Source: Bacteroidota bacterium (GTDB lineage: Bacteria > Bacteroidota > Ignavibacteria > Ignavibacteriales > Ignavibacteriaceae). From it: a stretch of 64,000 nucleotides of DNA. Of this stretch, positions 25,586 to 34,580 are shown one piece after another. The translations under genes and the position numbers were made by a program. Where the stretch lies: NCBI GenBank assembly GCA_021824565.1, contig JAKAKL010000109.1:39593-103592 (forward strand). Direction: 5' to 3'. The notes under the pieces are model-generated. The model was given only the letters and a program-made list of their open reading frames with translations. It did not search any database and had not been told where the DNA came from. Each line of letters begins with the position of its first letter. Position 1 is the stretch's first letter.

Positions 25586-28500
25586 TCATTTAACATCCTG
25601 AATTCTACAAACCGGCTTGAACCCGCAGAAACGGCAAATTTTGTTTTCTCTATCAGGAAGAGCTGAAAGAGTAAATTTTCCTTCGACAATATCATCAACA
25701 TATTTTTTAATTGAATCAATGCAAATGCCTATCAACACAGAAGCATTGTTTTCTTTTATGACTTGCCTGTTCCCAAAATCTTTAGTAGAAGGCTTGAGTG
25801 AATAAATAAATGCGTCGGAAGGATTAAAATTCTGTCCGAATTTTTCTAATAAAATATTTTCGGCGGCATATAAGTACAACGGTAACTGAAGAGATAAGCC
25901 GTTTTCAAGATCCTGCCTAGATGGTTTTTTGCCGCTTAGTTTATAATCAATGACATTGTATTTCTTATTAGATTCATCGATATCAATGCGGTCAATTTTG
26001 CCATTTAATTTTATGCCGTTTACTTCAAAAGAGTTTTCATTAGCCTGACGATCTCCAAAAGACGATTCAAAAAGCATCGGCGTAAAGCCTTCGTTGTTTT
26101 TTCTTTCTTCAACAAGAAATTTAAAGAGAATAGAATTTGCTTTGCTGCCGTTTATTCCCATAATTTTTTCTTTTTCATAGAAGTTCATCGGCGATTTAAA
26201 ATTAGCCTGGCTGATTTTTTCTTCCGCGATTTTGAAAATTAAATTGTACGCATAATTAAAATCTTCGTCGCTTGAATTTTGAAGTATAATATTTTCTTTT
26301 TTTAGGCGGGAATAAAATTCAAAGAAAATATCATGAAGTAAACTTCCCAGTTCTATGGCTTCTATTTCTTCAGTCGGCTCTTTGACAGGTTCTATTCTCA
26401 GCACACGCTCTGCAAAATATTTAAATGGGCAGAGAGCGTAAGTCTCAAGCTGAGTGATCGAATAATTTCTTTCCTTAAATTCACTCAATCTTTCCTTTGC
26501 CTCAGATGTCAGCTCATTGCCGATTGATCCGGTATAGGGCGAACCGGCAAACGGGTTTTCAGCGCGGAGTTTATTTATCTCGATAACTTTTTTTATTTCG
26601 TCAAGAGAAACTTCCGCCGATTCAAGCTCGCGTTCTAAATTGATGTTTGTAAAATTACTTGCAATGCTTTTGCCGGCATTAATAAGGATATCTTCTTTCG
26701 AAAAAATATATTCTTCATAATCATTTTCAGATTTGAGGTCAACTTTGAAAAGAGAAGTGAATTCATTTAAAAAATTTGATTCAACCAATTCGGTATTATC
26801 CTTATGCTGAGGCAAAGTAAGATAAAGTTTTTTATTCCACGAACAGAGCGATTGATAAAAATGATAGCGGTTTTCGATCTGATGGATAAGCTCGCTTTTT
26901 GCGAAAGAGCCGGAGAAAAATATTTCTGGAGAAAAGCGCGTGGGGAAGTCACCGTCGGTTAAACCCGCGATAAAAAGATAATCGAATTTTAAACCGCGAA
27001 TCTCATTTAAAGTTGTAATCTGAACTCCGTAGCCGGGCTTTTCTCTAACATTAAACCGTGAAGCATTTACTGCGGTCCGGATGTTGTTCAAGAAAAACCT
27101 CAACGGGAATTTTTTATTATCGCCGTATTCTGATTCTATTAACCCGAAAAGCTCGGCAGTCTCATCCAAAAAAACTGTTACAGCTTTTGCATTTACTTCA
27201 ATATTCTCTTCGCTTTGATTTAAAAGAGCGGAAGCAAAATTTCTGTTGAGGATAAGATCATTTAATCTTTCCAGGAATTTCTTTACCGTCATGTTGTGTA
27301 AAAAGGGCGATAGTAAATAATGAAGTTCTTCGAAATTCTTTAGCGCATTTTTATAAAGGATCTTGTCATATTCATAATTCTTTGAATCTTCATCGTCATT
27401 AGAAACTGTATTGTTAATCGCATCGAGAAGGGAATTACGCCAATTATCATAGCCGGCAATTATTTTAAGCTTCACAGAAGCCTTAAGCAGACTTGAAAGG
27501 TCAAAACTTTTAGGAGTTATATTTTTGCCGGACAGCGCTCTGAAAATATTTTTATAATAAAAATCATTTTCAATAATCTCCAAAAAATTAATAATAGAAA
27601 CTACCGGCGGAGAAGTGCTAAGGGGAAATCTGTCGGTTAAATTAAACGGCAGCCCGTATAGCGGGAAATAATATCTAATCAAAGGCGAATAATTTTGAAT
27701 CAAGTTGAACGCGAGGCAAATATTATGAGGCTCTACGCGATGCTCAACAATAATTTTCTTAATTTCTTTTGCAATCGTTTCAACCTCTTTTTCCCTTGTC
27801 TGCGAAGTTATTTTAGTTATAGTGCCGCAGTAATCATGCAATTTATTTCTGTCTGAATTATTAAAAAGTTCATTGCGTATTATTCTTTGGAAATCGTTTT
27901 GTGTATCCGTTGATATATCGGAGACTTCTTTAAATCCGCGCTCAATGAATTTTTTATAGCATTTATCAAGATGGGAGAAAATTGCCGAATTGCCGCTGTG
28001 ATAATCGAAGGAAATTAAAAGTTTAACATTATCCAATCCCGAAGCAAGATTTATAATCTCGATTTCGGGGTTTGTAAATTCATCGAAACCGTTGACGATA
28101 ATTAAATTTACTTCATCGTAAATGCTTTTAAATTTGTTAAAAAAATTGTCATCGCCTTTTGAGATTATTTCTTGATAGACATCTCCGATTTCTTTAACTC
28201 CTAATCGCAAACAGCGCTCATTATATTTTCGGTAAACATTTTCAATATCCTTAGCATTTAACTTTTCTGAGCCGTTTAGCTGTTCTGACTCTTTCCGCAG
28301 AACATCGGGCGAAATTCCCTGGCGTTTATATTCCGAGATAACATTCTTAACTCTTTGAAGCGTACCGTAAGGAATTTCTTCTTCATAAGATGAAAAATAT
28401 TTTAACTCTGTTTCTCTGAAGCATTGGTTTAGAAGCACTATTGATGAAGCCTCGCCCAGCATTTGCGAATTGTATGTAGAAAGCTTTTCGGCAAAGCTGC

Positions 28501-28690
28501 CGATTGTCTCGAGATTTAATCTGCCTGCAGCCGAGTTCGGTGATGAAGAAATAATTTCTCTTCTAAGTGACCGTATTTTCCGGTTTGTCGGAACAATAAG
28601 CAGAAGCTGGTTTGACTTTCCGGAATTTATTTTGGAAAGGACTTCCTTATCAAGATCGACTGAAGTTATTTTATCTTTTGTTAAAATCAT
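25586..28690 (-). CDS. AddB-like PD-(D/E)XK nuclease with inactive helicase N-terminus
   Basis: 1034 residues. The N-terminus (LLIVPTNRKIRSLRREI) resembles the degenerate UvrD-type helicase of AddB. The C-terminal nuclease shows GKIDRIDID (about 898) and VIDYKL (about 911), the PD-(D/E)XK core, followed by QLPLYLYAAE. One cysteine in CPFKYFAERVL (about 755) and three near the end (CRFCGFKPVC) are the four ligands of the AddB iron-sulfur staple. AddAB processes double-strand breaks for RecA-dependent repair. An AddA partner is not in this window; the next gene downstream is the M1 peptidase. Its start overlaps the CYTH gene by 4 nt. Confidence 0.85.
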   Translation of the reverse strand: MILTKDKITSVDLDKEVLSKINSGKSNQLLLIVPTNRKIRSLRREIISSSPNSAAGRLNLETIGSFAEKLSTYNSQMLGEASSIVLLNQCFRETELKYFSSYEEEIPYGTLQRVKNVISEYKRQGISPDVLRKESEQLNGSEKLNAKDIENVYRKYNERCLRLGVKEIGDVYQEIISKGDDNFFNKFKSIYDEVNLIIVNGFDEFTNPEIEIINLASGLDNVKLLISFDYHSGNSAIFSHLDKCYKKFIERGFKEVSDISTDTQNDFQRIIRNELFNNSDRNKLHDYCGTITKITSQTREKEVETIAKEIKKIIVEHRVEPHNICLAFNLIQNYSPLIRYYFPLYGLPFNLTDRFPLSTSPPVVSIINFLEIIENDFYYKNIFRALSGKNITPKSFDLSSLLKASVKLKIIAGYDNWRNSLLDAINNTVSNDDEDSKNYEYDKILYKNALKNFEELHYLLSPFLHNMTVKKFLERLNDLILNRNFASALLNQSEENIEVNAKAVTVFLDETAELFGLIESEYGDNKKFPLRFFLNNIRTAVNASRFNVREKPGYGVQITTLNEIRGLKFDYLFIAGLTDGDFPTRFSPEIFFSGSFAKSELIHQIENRYHFYQSLCSWNKKLYLTLPQHKDNTELVESNFLNEFTSLFKVDLKSENDYEEYIFSKEDILINAGKSIASNFTNINLERELESAEVSLDEIKKVIEINKLRAENPFAGSPYTGSIGNELTSEAKERLSEFKERNYSITQLETYALCPFKYFAERVLRIEPVKEPTEEIEAIELGSLLHDIFFEFYSRLKKENIILQNSSDEDFNYAYNLIFKIAEEKISQANFKSPMNFYEKEKIMGINGSKANSILFKFLVEERKNNEGFTPMLFESSFGDRQANENSFEVNGIKLNGKIDRIDIDESNKKYNVIDYKLSGKKPSRQDLENGLSLQLPLYLYAAENILLEKFGQNFNPSDAFIYSLKPSTKDFGNRQVIKENNASVLIGICIDSIKKYVDDIVEGKFTLSALPDRENKICRFCGFKPVCRIQDVK

Positions 28691-29199
28691 TTTTCTTTTT
28701 GCGAGGCTATTATTAAATCACGGTATGATTTTCTAATTTGCTGATAGCCGTTAAGTTTTAAAAGCCGTTTGATTTCATTAAATCTTTTTTGTGCGTCAGA
28801 TTTTCCGAAGAGTACTAACGTTTCAAGCTCTAAAAAATTGCCGAGATTTTTTACGCTGTCTAAATGTATTCTGGTATTATTGTACAAATAAAGTTGTCTT
28901 TTCTTTTCAACCACGGCTTCAATTTTTAGCAAGTCGTTAAAAAATTTTTCTCCTTCGCCGTCGCTGAAGTGAATTACTTCAAAGTTGGAAAATCTGGTAT
29001 TTGATTTTTCATCGCGAAGATATTTAATAATGCTCTGGCTGCCGTTTTCAATTCTTAATTTCAAAAGTCCCGGCGAGGTTTTATAATATACATCTTTTTG
29101 GTTTAGCGCTGAAACTTTCTCAGCACTGATTTTTTTCAGCAGCGCTTTTATTGAAGTGAAAGAATCGAGTTTAATTTTTAATTCAAGATTAACAGGCAT
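28687..29199 (-). CDS. CYTH domain protein (class IV adenylate cyclase/ThTPase-like)
   Basis: 170 residues. It begins NLELKIKLDS, close to the ExExK motif of CYTH proteins (here ELKIK), then KDVYYKTSPGLLKLRIENG, IIKYLRDE, and RIHLDSVKNLGNFLELET; the paired charged strands form the triphosphate tunnel. Members hydrolyse triphosphates or make cAMP. This one resembles the CyaB-like group often labelled class IV adenylate cyclase in Bacteroidota, but activity cannot be assigned. It sits 31 nt after the methyltransferase and overlaps the AddB-like start by 4 nt (ATGA), so a three- or four-gene unit is likely. Confidence 0.82.
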   Translation of the reverse strand: MPVNLELKIKLDSFTSIKALLKKISAEKVSALNQKDVYYKTSPGLLKLRIENGSQSIIKYLRDEKSNTRFSNFEVIHFSDGEGEKFFNDLLKIEAVVEKKRQLYLYNNTRIHLDSVKNLGNFLELETLVLFGKSDAQKRFNEIKRLLKLNGYQQIRKSYRDLIIASQKEK

Positions 29200-29230
29200 A
29201 ATATCCTTAAAAATAGAGTTGAAAAAATAT

Positions 29231-29839
29231 TTAAGTTAGTTTGGAATACACTTGTAAAACTTCTCTTCCTTTTCTAGGCTTAATAGAGTTGATTATTTTT
29301 GTCGATTGCTCAAGTATTAAGAAATTTTTAGCAATAGAAAAAAATTCAACCGGATCAACGCCGAACGGAGGTCCGCCTTCTACGTTTTCGACCGGAAACA
29401 ACAGCGCGATCAGCTTTCCACCGGGTTTTATGAACGAACTTAACTTTCTAATATATTCTTCGTGGCGCTCAGGATTAATGGAACAGTATGTTACATACTC
29501 ATAAACGACATCGAAAGAATTTTCAAAGCTTTGATCAAGAGTAAAAATATTTTCTGTAATAAAGTTTATTCGTACATTATCGACGGCGGCAAGTTTTTGA
29601 GAAAATGCAATCGCTTCGGAAGAGAAGTCAATCGCAGTTACTTCATAGCCGAATTTAGCAGCGGCAACTGCATCGTAACCTTTGCCAGAGCCGGCGATAA
29701 ATATTTTCCCAGGCTGGATTATTTTACCTTCCTTGAGAATATCTATAAAAATCGGCGTTGCGGATTTCATATCCCAATTTGCTTTACTATTACGATAGCG
29801 TTCATTCCAATATTCGGGCTTGTCTACAAAGTCAAACAT
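29231..29839 (-). CDS. TPMT-like SAM-dependent methyltransferase
   Basis: 202 residues. The opening DKPEYWNERYRNSKANWD is typical of thiopurine/thiol methyltransferase (TPMT) family proteins, followed by the SAM motif FIAGSGKGYDAVAAAKFG, the acidic end of strand 2 in VTAIDFS, and the motif-IV-like YEYVTYCSINPERHEEYIRKL. The PPFGVDPVEFF piece is also family-typical. Substrate is likely a small thiol, selenium or halide compound but is not readable. First gene of the minus-strand run toward the M1 peptidase; it diverges from the outer membrane protein gene at 29912. Confidence 0.88.
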   Translation of the reverse strand: MFDFVDKPEYWNERYRNSKANWDMKSATPIFIDILKEGKIIQPGKIFIAGSGKGYDAVAAAKFGYEVTAIDFSSEAIAFSQKLAAVDNVRINFITENIFTLDQSFENSFDVVYEYVTYCSINPERHEEYIRKLSSFIKPGGKLIALLFPVENVEGGPPFGVDPVEFFSIAKNFLILEQSTKIINSIKPRKGREVLQVYSKLT

Positions 29840-29911
29840 TACACAATTGATGAAAATTTATATTGAATTTATCTTGAACTTAATTATTTTAACAATAAAA
29901 AAATTACAAAG

Positions 29912-30556
29912 ATGAAAAAATTTTTATTGGCGGTAATATTAGCAATTCCTTTTCTAAATGTAAATGCACAGGGCATCGGCAAATTAGCTCCGCCAAAACC
30001 TCCTGAGGTTTTTCCAAACAATGCGTTAGGCGTTGATATAATTTTTAGCGAAGGAGGATTTGGTCTTGGAACTTTTTATAGAAAACAAATTGATCAAACT
30101 CTAACTGGCTTTGTTGATTTTTCTATTTCAGAAGCGAAAGACCCGCAGGAATTCACTTACGTGGATTATTTCGGAAACACTTACACTGCCGGAAAAATAA
30201 ACCGCGCTTTTCTTCTGCCGATCAACTTTGGTCTGCAGTACAGACTCTTTGAAAATGAAATATACGACAACCTAAGACCTTACATTAATTTCGGCGTTGG
30301 ACCTGCTTTTGTTATAACCGATCCGTACAGTATGGAATATTTTAGCGCTCTAAGAAATACTACGACATATTGTACTGCGGGCGGCTACATTGGCTTCGGC
30401 GCGAATTTCGGTTTGGATAAAAAAAATTTAGTTGGATTAAACCTGCGTTATTATGTCATTCACATGTTCAACAACGGAATACAAATTTTACAAGATAAGT
30501 ATGAGAAAAATTTAGGAGGTTTTTTTATTACTCTAAATTTAGGAACGATGTATTGA
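29912..30556 (+). CDS. Exported outer-membrane beta-barrel-like protein
   Basis: 214 residues. Signal peptide MKKFLLAVILAIPFLNVNAQ, then a proline-rich linker (GKLAPPKPPEVFPN) and alternating hydrophobic strands with aromatic ends (GFGLGTFYRKQI, LTGFVDFSIS, INFGLQYRLF, YINFGVGPAFVI, YIGFGANFGLD, GLNLRYYVI, FFITLNLGTMY). The last residue pattern fits an eight-strand outer membrane barrel of the OmpA/OmpW size class. I do not recognise the family. The stop overlaps the TTG start of the next gene by 3 nt. Confidence 0.65.
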   Translation: MKKFLLAVILAIPFLNVNAQGIGKLAPPKPPEVFPNNALGVDIIFSEGGFGLGTFYRKQIDQTLTGFVDFSISEAKDPQEFTYVDYFGNTYTAGKINRAFLLPINFGLQYRLFENEIYDNLRPYINFGVGPAFVITDPYSMEYFSALRNTTTYCTAGGYIGFGANFGLDKKNLVGLNLRYYVIHMFNNGIQILQDKYEKNLGGFFITLNLGTMY

Positions 30557-31287
30557 ATTCTAACCATCCGGCTTTTGAAGGTTTTAACAAAGACGCATTC
30601 AAATTCCTTGAGCAGCTTTCGCTCGCTAATAATAATAACACAAAATGGTTTGACAAAAACAGGCAGAGATACGAATTGAATCTTGTGGCACCTGCAAAAT
30701 TATTTATTACGGATATAGGTCAATTTTTTAATCAGTTGAATTTGTCGATTAGAACCGAACCAAAATTTAATCAAACAATAATGCGGATTAACAAAGATAT
30801 GAGATTTGCAAAAGGTGCTCCGTATAAGAATTATTTTTTGATTCACTTCGGAAGATTTAAAATGGACAGCGAATTCTATGTCTATTTTGACGGCAGCGGA
30901 ATCTCGTACGGATTATTTTTGAATAACACAATTGACGATGAGCTTTTCTTCAATGAAAACCTAATTCATTTTAGAAAAGAAATTATTTCATTCTGCGAGA
31001 AATATAAGATCAATAATAAGTTTAGCTTTAATAAACTTGATAAAGAACCGGAGCTCGTAGTCTCGAAATTTAATATGAACAAACATTTTGATTTGCTTCA
31101 CGCAACCAAATATATTTTATTAGAAAAAAATATTAAAAAAGACGAACCGCTTGCCAGTTCTGTTAATTTTCTGAGCACTGCGGTGAAAACATTTTCGAGC
31201 CTCTATCCTCTTTATTGTTTTGCGATTTCAAAGAATCCGCAAAAGCTTATTGAAGAATATGAAGACAGATTCGGAATCATGGCTTAG
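30553..31287 (+). CDS. DUF2461 family protein
   Basis: 244 residues, soluble. FNKDAFKFLEQLSLANNNNTKWFDKNRQRYE and the segment RINKDMRFAKGAPYKNYFLIHFG are the family signatures of DUF2461, a widespread family of unknown function. The proposed start is TTG at 30553, inside the stop of the upstream gene (TTGA arrangement), because the family begins at this point and no ATG is near. The sequence ends at residue 244 in a slightly more diverged C-terminus than usual. Possible co-transcription with the barrel protein. Confidence 0.83.
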   Translation: MNSNHPAFEGFNKDAFKFLEQLSLANNNNTKWFDKNRQRYELNLVAPAKLFITDIGQFFNQLNLSIRTEPKFNQTIMRINKDMRFAKGAPYKNYFLIHFGRFKMDSEFYVYFDGSGISYGLFLNNTIDDELFFNENLIHFRKEIISFCEKYKINNKFSFNKLDKEPELVVSKFNMNKHFDLLHATKYILLEKNIKKDEPLASSVNFLSTAVKTFSSLYPLYCFAISKNPQKLIEEYEDRFGIMA

Positions 31288-31375
31288 GATTCGTCCTTTT
31301 ATACTTTTCGACTAATTAATTATCTAAAGTTGTATTTATTTTTTTTGAACTGCATTAAAAGTAAGCGGATTTTTT

Positions 31376-32788
31376 ATGAGCAATGACCTGGACTTTGCAT
31401 ACAGATTGTACTATGATTATTCAAACTATGCCGAACAAAATTTAACCCACAAAAGATTTAGGCACTCTGATATCCTCCCGCTGATAAATAATTTAATAAA
31501 ATCAAAAATATTTTCCGTTGCTGAAGCCGGGCGATCAGTAATGGGAAGGGAAATATTTTTAATAAAAGCCGGATGGGGAGACACTAAAATATTTTTGTGG
31601 TCGCAAATGCACGGCGATGAATCAACTGCCACGATGGCAATTTTTGATCTATTTAATTTTTTTATGTTTAGTGACGGCTTTAACGATTTCAAAAATAATT
31701 TGTTTGCGAGAACTACAATTTATTTTATGCCGATGGTTAACCCAGACGGAGCGGAGTTATTCCAGCGCAGGAATATTTTTGATATAGATTTAAATCGTGA
31801 CTTTGTTCAGCTTCAATCGCCAGAAGCAAAAATCTTGAAAGATACTTTTGAAAAAATAAAACCTGATTTCGGGTTTAATCTCCATGACCAGAGTAAATTA
31901 TATTCAGCCGGGCATAATTTCAAACCTGCGACTCTTTCATTCCTGGCGCCGCCAATTGACGAAGAAAATACAATTGATAATGTACGCGCAATTTCTATGA
32001 AATTAATCGGCAAAATATTCAACACGATGTCTTCGTTTATTCCAGGTCATATTGCTAAGTACAATGATGAATACGAGCCGCGTGCTTTCGGCGACAATTT
32101 CCAAAAATTAGGAGCAAGTACAATCTTGATTGAATCAGGCGGATGGAATGATGATCCTGAAAAGCAATTTATTAGAAAGTTGAATTTTATCTCATTGCTT
32201 TCGGCATTTAAATATATTGAAGAAGGAAGCTTTGCCAATGAGCCTTTGGAGACTTATGAGTCCATCCCGGTCAATCAAAAAGATTTGTTAGACGTTGTGC
32301 TGCGGAATCTGAAAATTAGGAAAAACGGCTTTGAATATTTTATCGATATTGGGATTATAAAAAACGAATTTATGGATCCGGCTTCTTCGAAATATTTTGT
32401 AAAGTCTTCAATTGAAGAAATTGGCGATCTCTCTGTTTATTTCGGCTATGAAGATATTGATCTTTCCGGTATGGAAATCTTGCCTGGAAAAACTTTTCCG
32501 GAAGAATTTTTGTCAATTGATGAAGTCGAAAATTTAGATTTTAATTCGCTTCATTTAAAGGGCTATACAAATGTACTGCTGAATGATAAAAGATTTTCCT
32601 TAAGCTATTCGCCTTTTCCGGTAAATATAATTACTAATAAAAGTCTCTATTCTGATGAAATTAAAATCGAAAAAGCGGCAAATATGATAATTACAAAAGA
32701 TTCCGTAGTAACCTACGTAATTATAAATGGTTTTTTAATTGAGACAGCCGTTAGAAGCGAAAAAAGAATCAATGGAATGGTTTATTAG
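31376..32788 (+). CDS. M14 family zinc carboxypeptidase
   Basis: 470 residues without a clear signal peptide. Zinc ligands are His79 and Glu82 in QMHGDESTATM and the His in FNLHDQ (about 174); substrate residues are Arg in LNRDF and the catalytic Glu in ILIESGGW (about 253). NPDGAELFQRRN is the usual family landmark. The remaining 200 residues form a C-terminal extension with no recognised domain. It may trim peptides or peptidoglycan peptides. No Sec signal was seen, so cytoplasmic unless exported otherwise. A hairpin follows the stop. Confidence 0.88.
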   Translation: MSNDLDFAYRLYYDYSNYAEQNLTHKRFRHSDILPLINNLIKSKIFSVAEAGRSVMGREIFLIKAGWGDTKIFLWSQMHGDESTATMAIFDLFNFFMFSDGFNDFKNNLFARTTIYFMPMVNPDGAELFQRRNIFDIDLNRDFVQLQSPEAKILKDTFEKIKPDFGFNLHDQSKLYSAGHNFKPATLSFLAPPIDEENTIDNVRAISMKLIGKIFNTMSSFIPGHIAKYNDEYEPRAFGDNFQKLGASTILIESGGWNDDPEKQFIRKLNFISLLSAFKYIEEGSFANEPLETYESIPVNQKDLLDVVLRNLKIRKNGFEYFIDIGIIKNEFMDPASSKYFVKSSIEEIGDLSVYFGYEDIDLSGMEILPGKTFPEEFLSIDEVENLDFNSLHLKGYTNVLLNDKRFSLSYSPFPVNIITNKSLYSDEIKIEKAANMIITKDSVVTYVIINGFLIETAVRSEKRINGMVY

Positions 32789-32801
32789 ACTGTTAACAGT
32801 C
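32788..32801 (+). terminator. Palindromic hairpin after the M14 peptidase gene
   Basis: A perfect 14-bp palindrome GACTGTTAACAGTC starting at the last base of the stop codon and followed by AGTTTTAGG. Stem short and T-run weak, so a modest terminator at best. Confidence 0.4.
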
Positions 32802-32885
32802 AGTTTTAGGCAGGCTAAATTATATTGCTTATCGGTAAATGCTTTTTTATATTTAAAACCTTAAATTTTGATAAGGAATGTTTTT

Positions 32886-33266
32886 ATGGCCAGAATTAAA
32901 AATATTGAAGCTTTCTGTCCGGTATGTAATGGAATGAAGAAAATGGAATTAACTGGGGATTTAGTAGTTGATGAGTCTAACAGCAAGCAATGGGCAAAAT
33001 GCAAAAAATGCAAACAGACAATGTTGATAGATTTGAATCAAGATGTAAAAGAAACTAAAGTATCATTGGAAGGAATTGAAAATCAAGATTGTACAGTTTA
33101 TTCACCGCAGAAATCTTTCTCAATAGGTGAGGCTATATATCATAAAAACTGGGACGACTTCGGCAAAGTTGTATCAAAAAGTATTTTATCCAACGGACAA
33201 AAATCGATCTCCGTGGAATTTCAAAAGTCTGGACATAAAAATTTAATAGAATCATTTAACATATAA
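32886..33266 (+). CDS. Zinc-ribbon protein with CarD/Tudor-like C-terminus
   Basis: 126 residues from the ATG at 32886, which has AAGGA nine bases upstream; an in-frame upstream TTG at 32868 is less likely. CPVC near residue 11 and CKKC near residue 39 form a zinc ribbon. The C-terminal 50 residues (FSIGEAIYHKNWDDFGKVVSK, then SISVEFQKSGHKNLIE) resemble the small beta-barrel of CarD/KOW/Tudor-type proteins that bind RNA polymerase or nucleic acids. It lies 23 nt before the S21 gene, so it may be part of the translation or transcription machinery. Family not recognised; role is inference. Confidence 0.6.
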   Translation: MARIKNIEAFCPVCNGMKKMELTGDLVVDESNSKQWAKCKKCKQTMLIDLNQDVKETKVSLEGIENQDCTVYSPQKSFSIGEAIYHKNWDDFGKVVSKSILSNGQKSISVEFQKSGHKNLIESFNI

Positions 33267-33289
33267 TCCAATAAAGGAAGGTGATAATT

Positions 33290-33484
33290 TTGGTAGGAAT
33301 TACTATAGGCGAAAACGAATCGATCGATAAAGCACTTAGAAGATTTAAGAAAAAATACGAACGCTCCGGCGTCTTAAAAGAATATAAGAAAAGAACATTT
33401 TTTGTTAAACCGTCGATTAAAAAACGAATGGAAAAAATGAAAGCTGCCCGACGTGCGCACCGAATCGACACTTTTGTAGAATAA
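33290..33484 (+). CDS. rpsU: 30S ribosomal protein bS21
   Basis: 64 residues, rich in Lys and Arg. VGITIGENESIDKALRRFKKK is the bS21 signature, continuing with the basic helix IKKRMEKMKAARRAHR. The start is placed at TTG 33290, because the family starts MVGI and a strong Shine-Dalgarno (AAGGAAGG at 33274-33281) lies 8 nt upstream; an in-frame GTG at 33281 falls inside that site. bS21 sits by the anti-Shine-Dalgarno end of 16S rRNA and aids initiation. A strong terminator follows directly. Confidence 0.95.
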   Translation: MVGITIGENESIDKALRRFKKKYERSGVLKEYKKRTFFVKPSIKKRMEKMKAARRAHRIDTFVE

Positions 33485-33491
33485 TTTTCAG

Positions 33492-33514
33492 CCCCGGTTT
33501 AACCGGGGTTTTTT
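33492..33514 (+). terminator. Rho-independent terminator after rpsU
   Basis: CCCCGG, loop TTTAA, CCGGGG, then six T residues. It begins 8 bp after the bS21 stop and touches the 3' end of the LOG gene on the other strand. Confidence 0.92.
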
Positions 33515-34373
33515 ATTTCAATGCCAACCTCGGCTCCGTAATTTTAATCTCTTTCTTTGTAAGATAATTTTTTTCAAAATGTTTTATGATGCAATTAAAA
33601 GCCTGATCAACTGAGCTGCAGAAAGACAAATAATTCATGTCCTCTGCGCTGATGACTCCGTTTTCTATCAATCCGTCAAAGTTAACAATACTCTTCCAGT
33701 ATTTTTCATCGTAAATAACGAGCAAAAGTTTTTTCTTGATTTTCTTAGTCTGCACTAAAGTCAATATTTCGAAGAACTCATCCATAGTTCCAAAGCCGCC
33801 GGGGAAAACTATCAAGCACTTTGCAAGATAAGCAAACCAGAATTTTCTCATAAAAAAATAATGAAATTCAAAACTTAAATTTTGAGTTACATATTTGTTT
33901 ACAAACTGCTCGAAGGGTAAACTGATATTAAGTCCGATGGAATAACCGCCAGCAAGCTTAGCGCCTTTATTTGCGGCTTCCATTATGCCTGGACCTCCGC
34001 CGGTGCATATTATAAATCGGTTGGCAAAAGTCGGCAGATTTAATGACCACTCTGTAAGTCTTCTAGATAGCTCTACTGCATCTTCGTAATATTTTGACAT
34101 CCTTACCTGTTCCTGAGCTTTCCTTAATTTCTCCGCCAGCATAGGCGTCGTTTTTGGATTTATAGTTTTAAATTTATTCAACTCATTGAGCGATTCCTTT
34201 TTTGATTTTACTCTTGCCGAACCAAAAAAGACTATTGTGTCGACTATCTTATGCTTTCTAAATTCGGTTTGCGGTTCAAGGAATTCGGAAAGTATTCTTA
34301 AAATTCTTGCATCCGCGGAATTTAAGAAATCTAAATTTTCATACGCTTTTAGAACGGTTTTCTTTTTTGCCAT
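33513..34373 (-). CDS. LOG family protein (cytokinin-riboside phosphoribohydrolase-like)
   Basis: 286 residues. Motifs of the LOG family: VFFGSARV, CTGGGPGIMEAANKGA, and PGGFGTMDEFFE (about 195), the last holding the PGGxGTxxE nucleotide site. The family, once labelled lysine decarboxylase, removes ribose-5-phosphate from nucleotides such as AMP. The protein is longer than the 180-residue LOG core, with a 90-residue N-terminal helical extension, as in the type II bacterial group. Function in this organism is unknown. Convergent with rpsU. Confidence 0.9.
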   Translation of the reverse strand: MAKKKTVLKAYENLDFLNSADARILRILSEFLEPQTEFRKHKIVDTIVFFGSARVKSKKESLNELNKFKTINPKTTPMLAEKLRKAQEQVRMSKYYEDAVELSRRLTEWSLNLPTFANRFIICTGGGPGIMEAANKGAKLAGGYSIGLNISLPFEQFVNKYVTQNLSFEFHYFFMRKFWFAYLAKCLIVFPGGFGTMDEFFEILTLVQTKKIKKKLLLVIYDEKYWKSIVNFDGLIENGVISAEDMNYLSFCSSVDQAFNCIIKHFEKNYLTKKEIKITEPRLALK

Positions 34374-34580
34374 TTTGCTTTTTCTTTGTGTATAGTTAAA
34401 ATCTTATTAATTAAAGAAGATTAGTTTGAAAGCCTTTTATTTATGACGAGAAATTTTATATTTGCCATACTCATTTATTAATCAAAGTTTTCAAACATAC
34501 TTGATTACTTTACTTACTATAAAAATAATCATACATAATTATATAACAAACGTTTTATATCATTCATAATTTTTCAGCCT

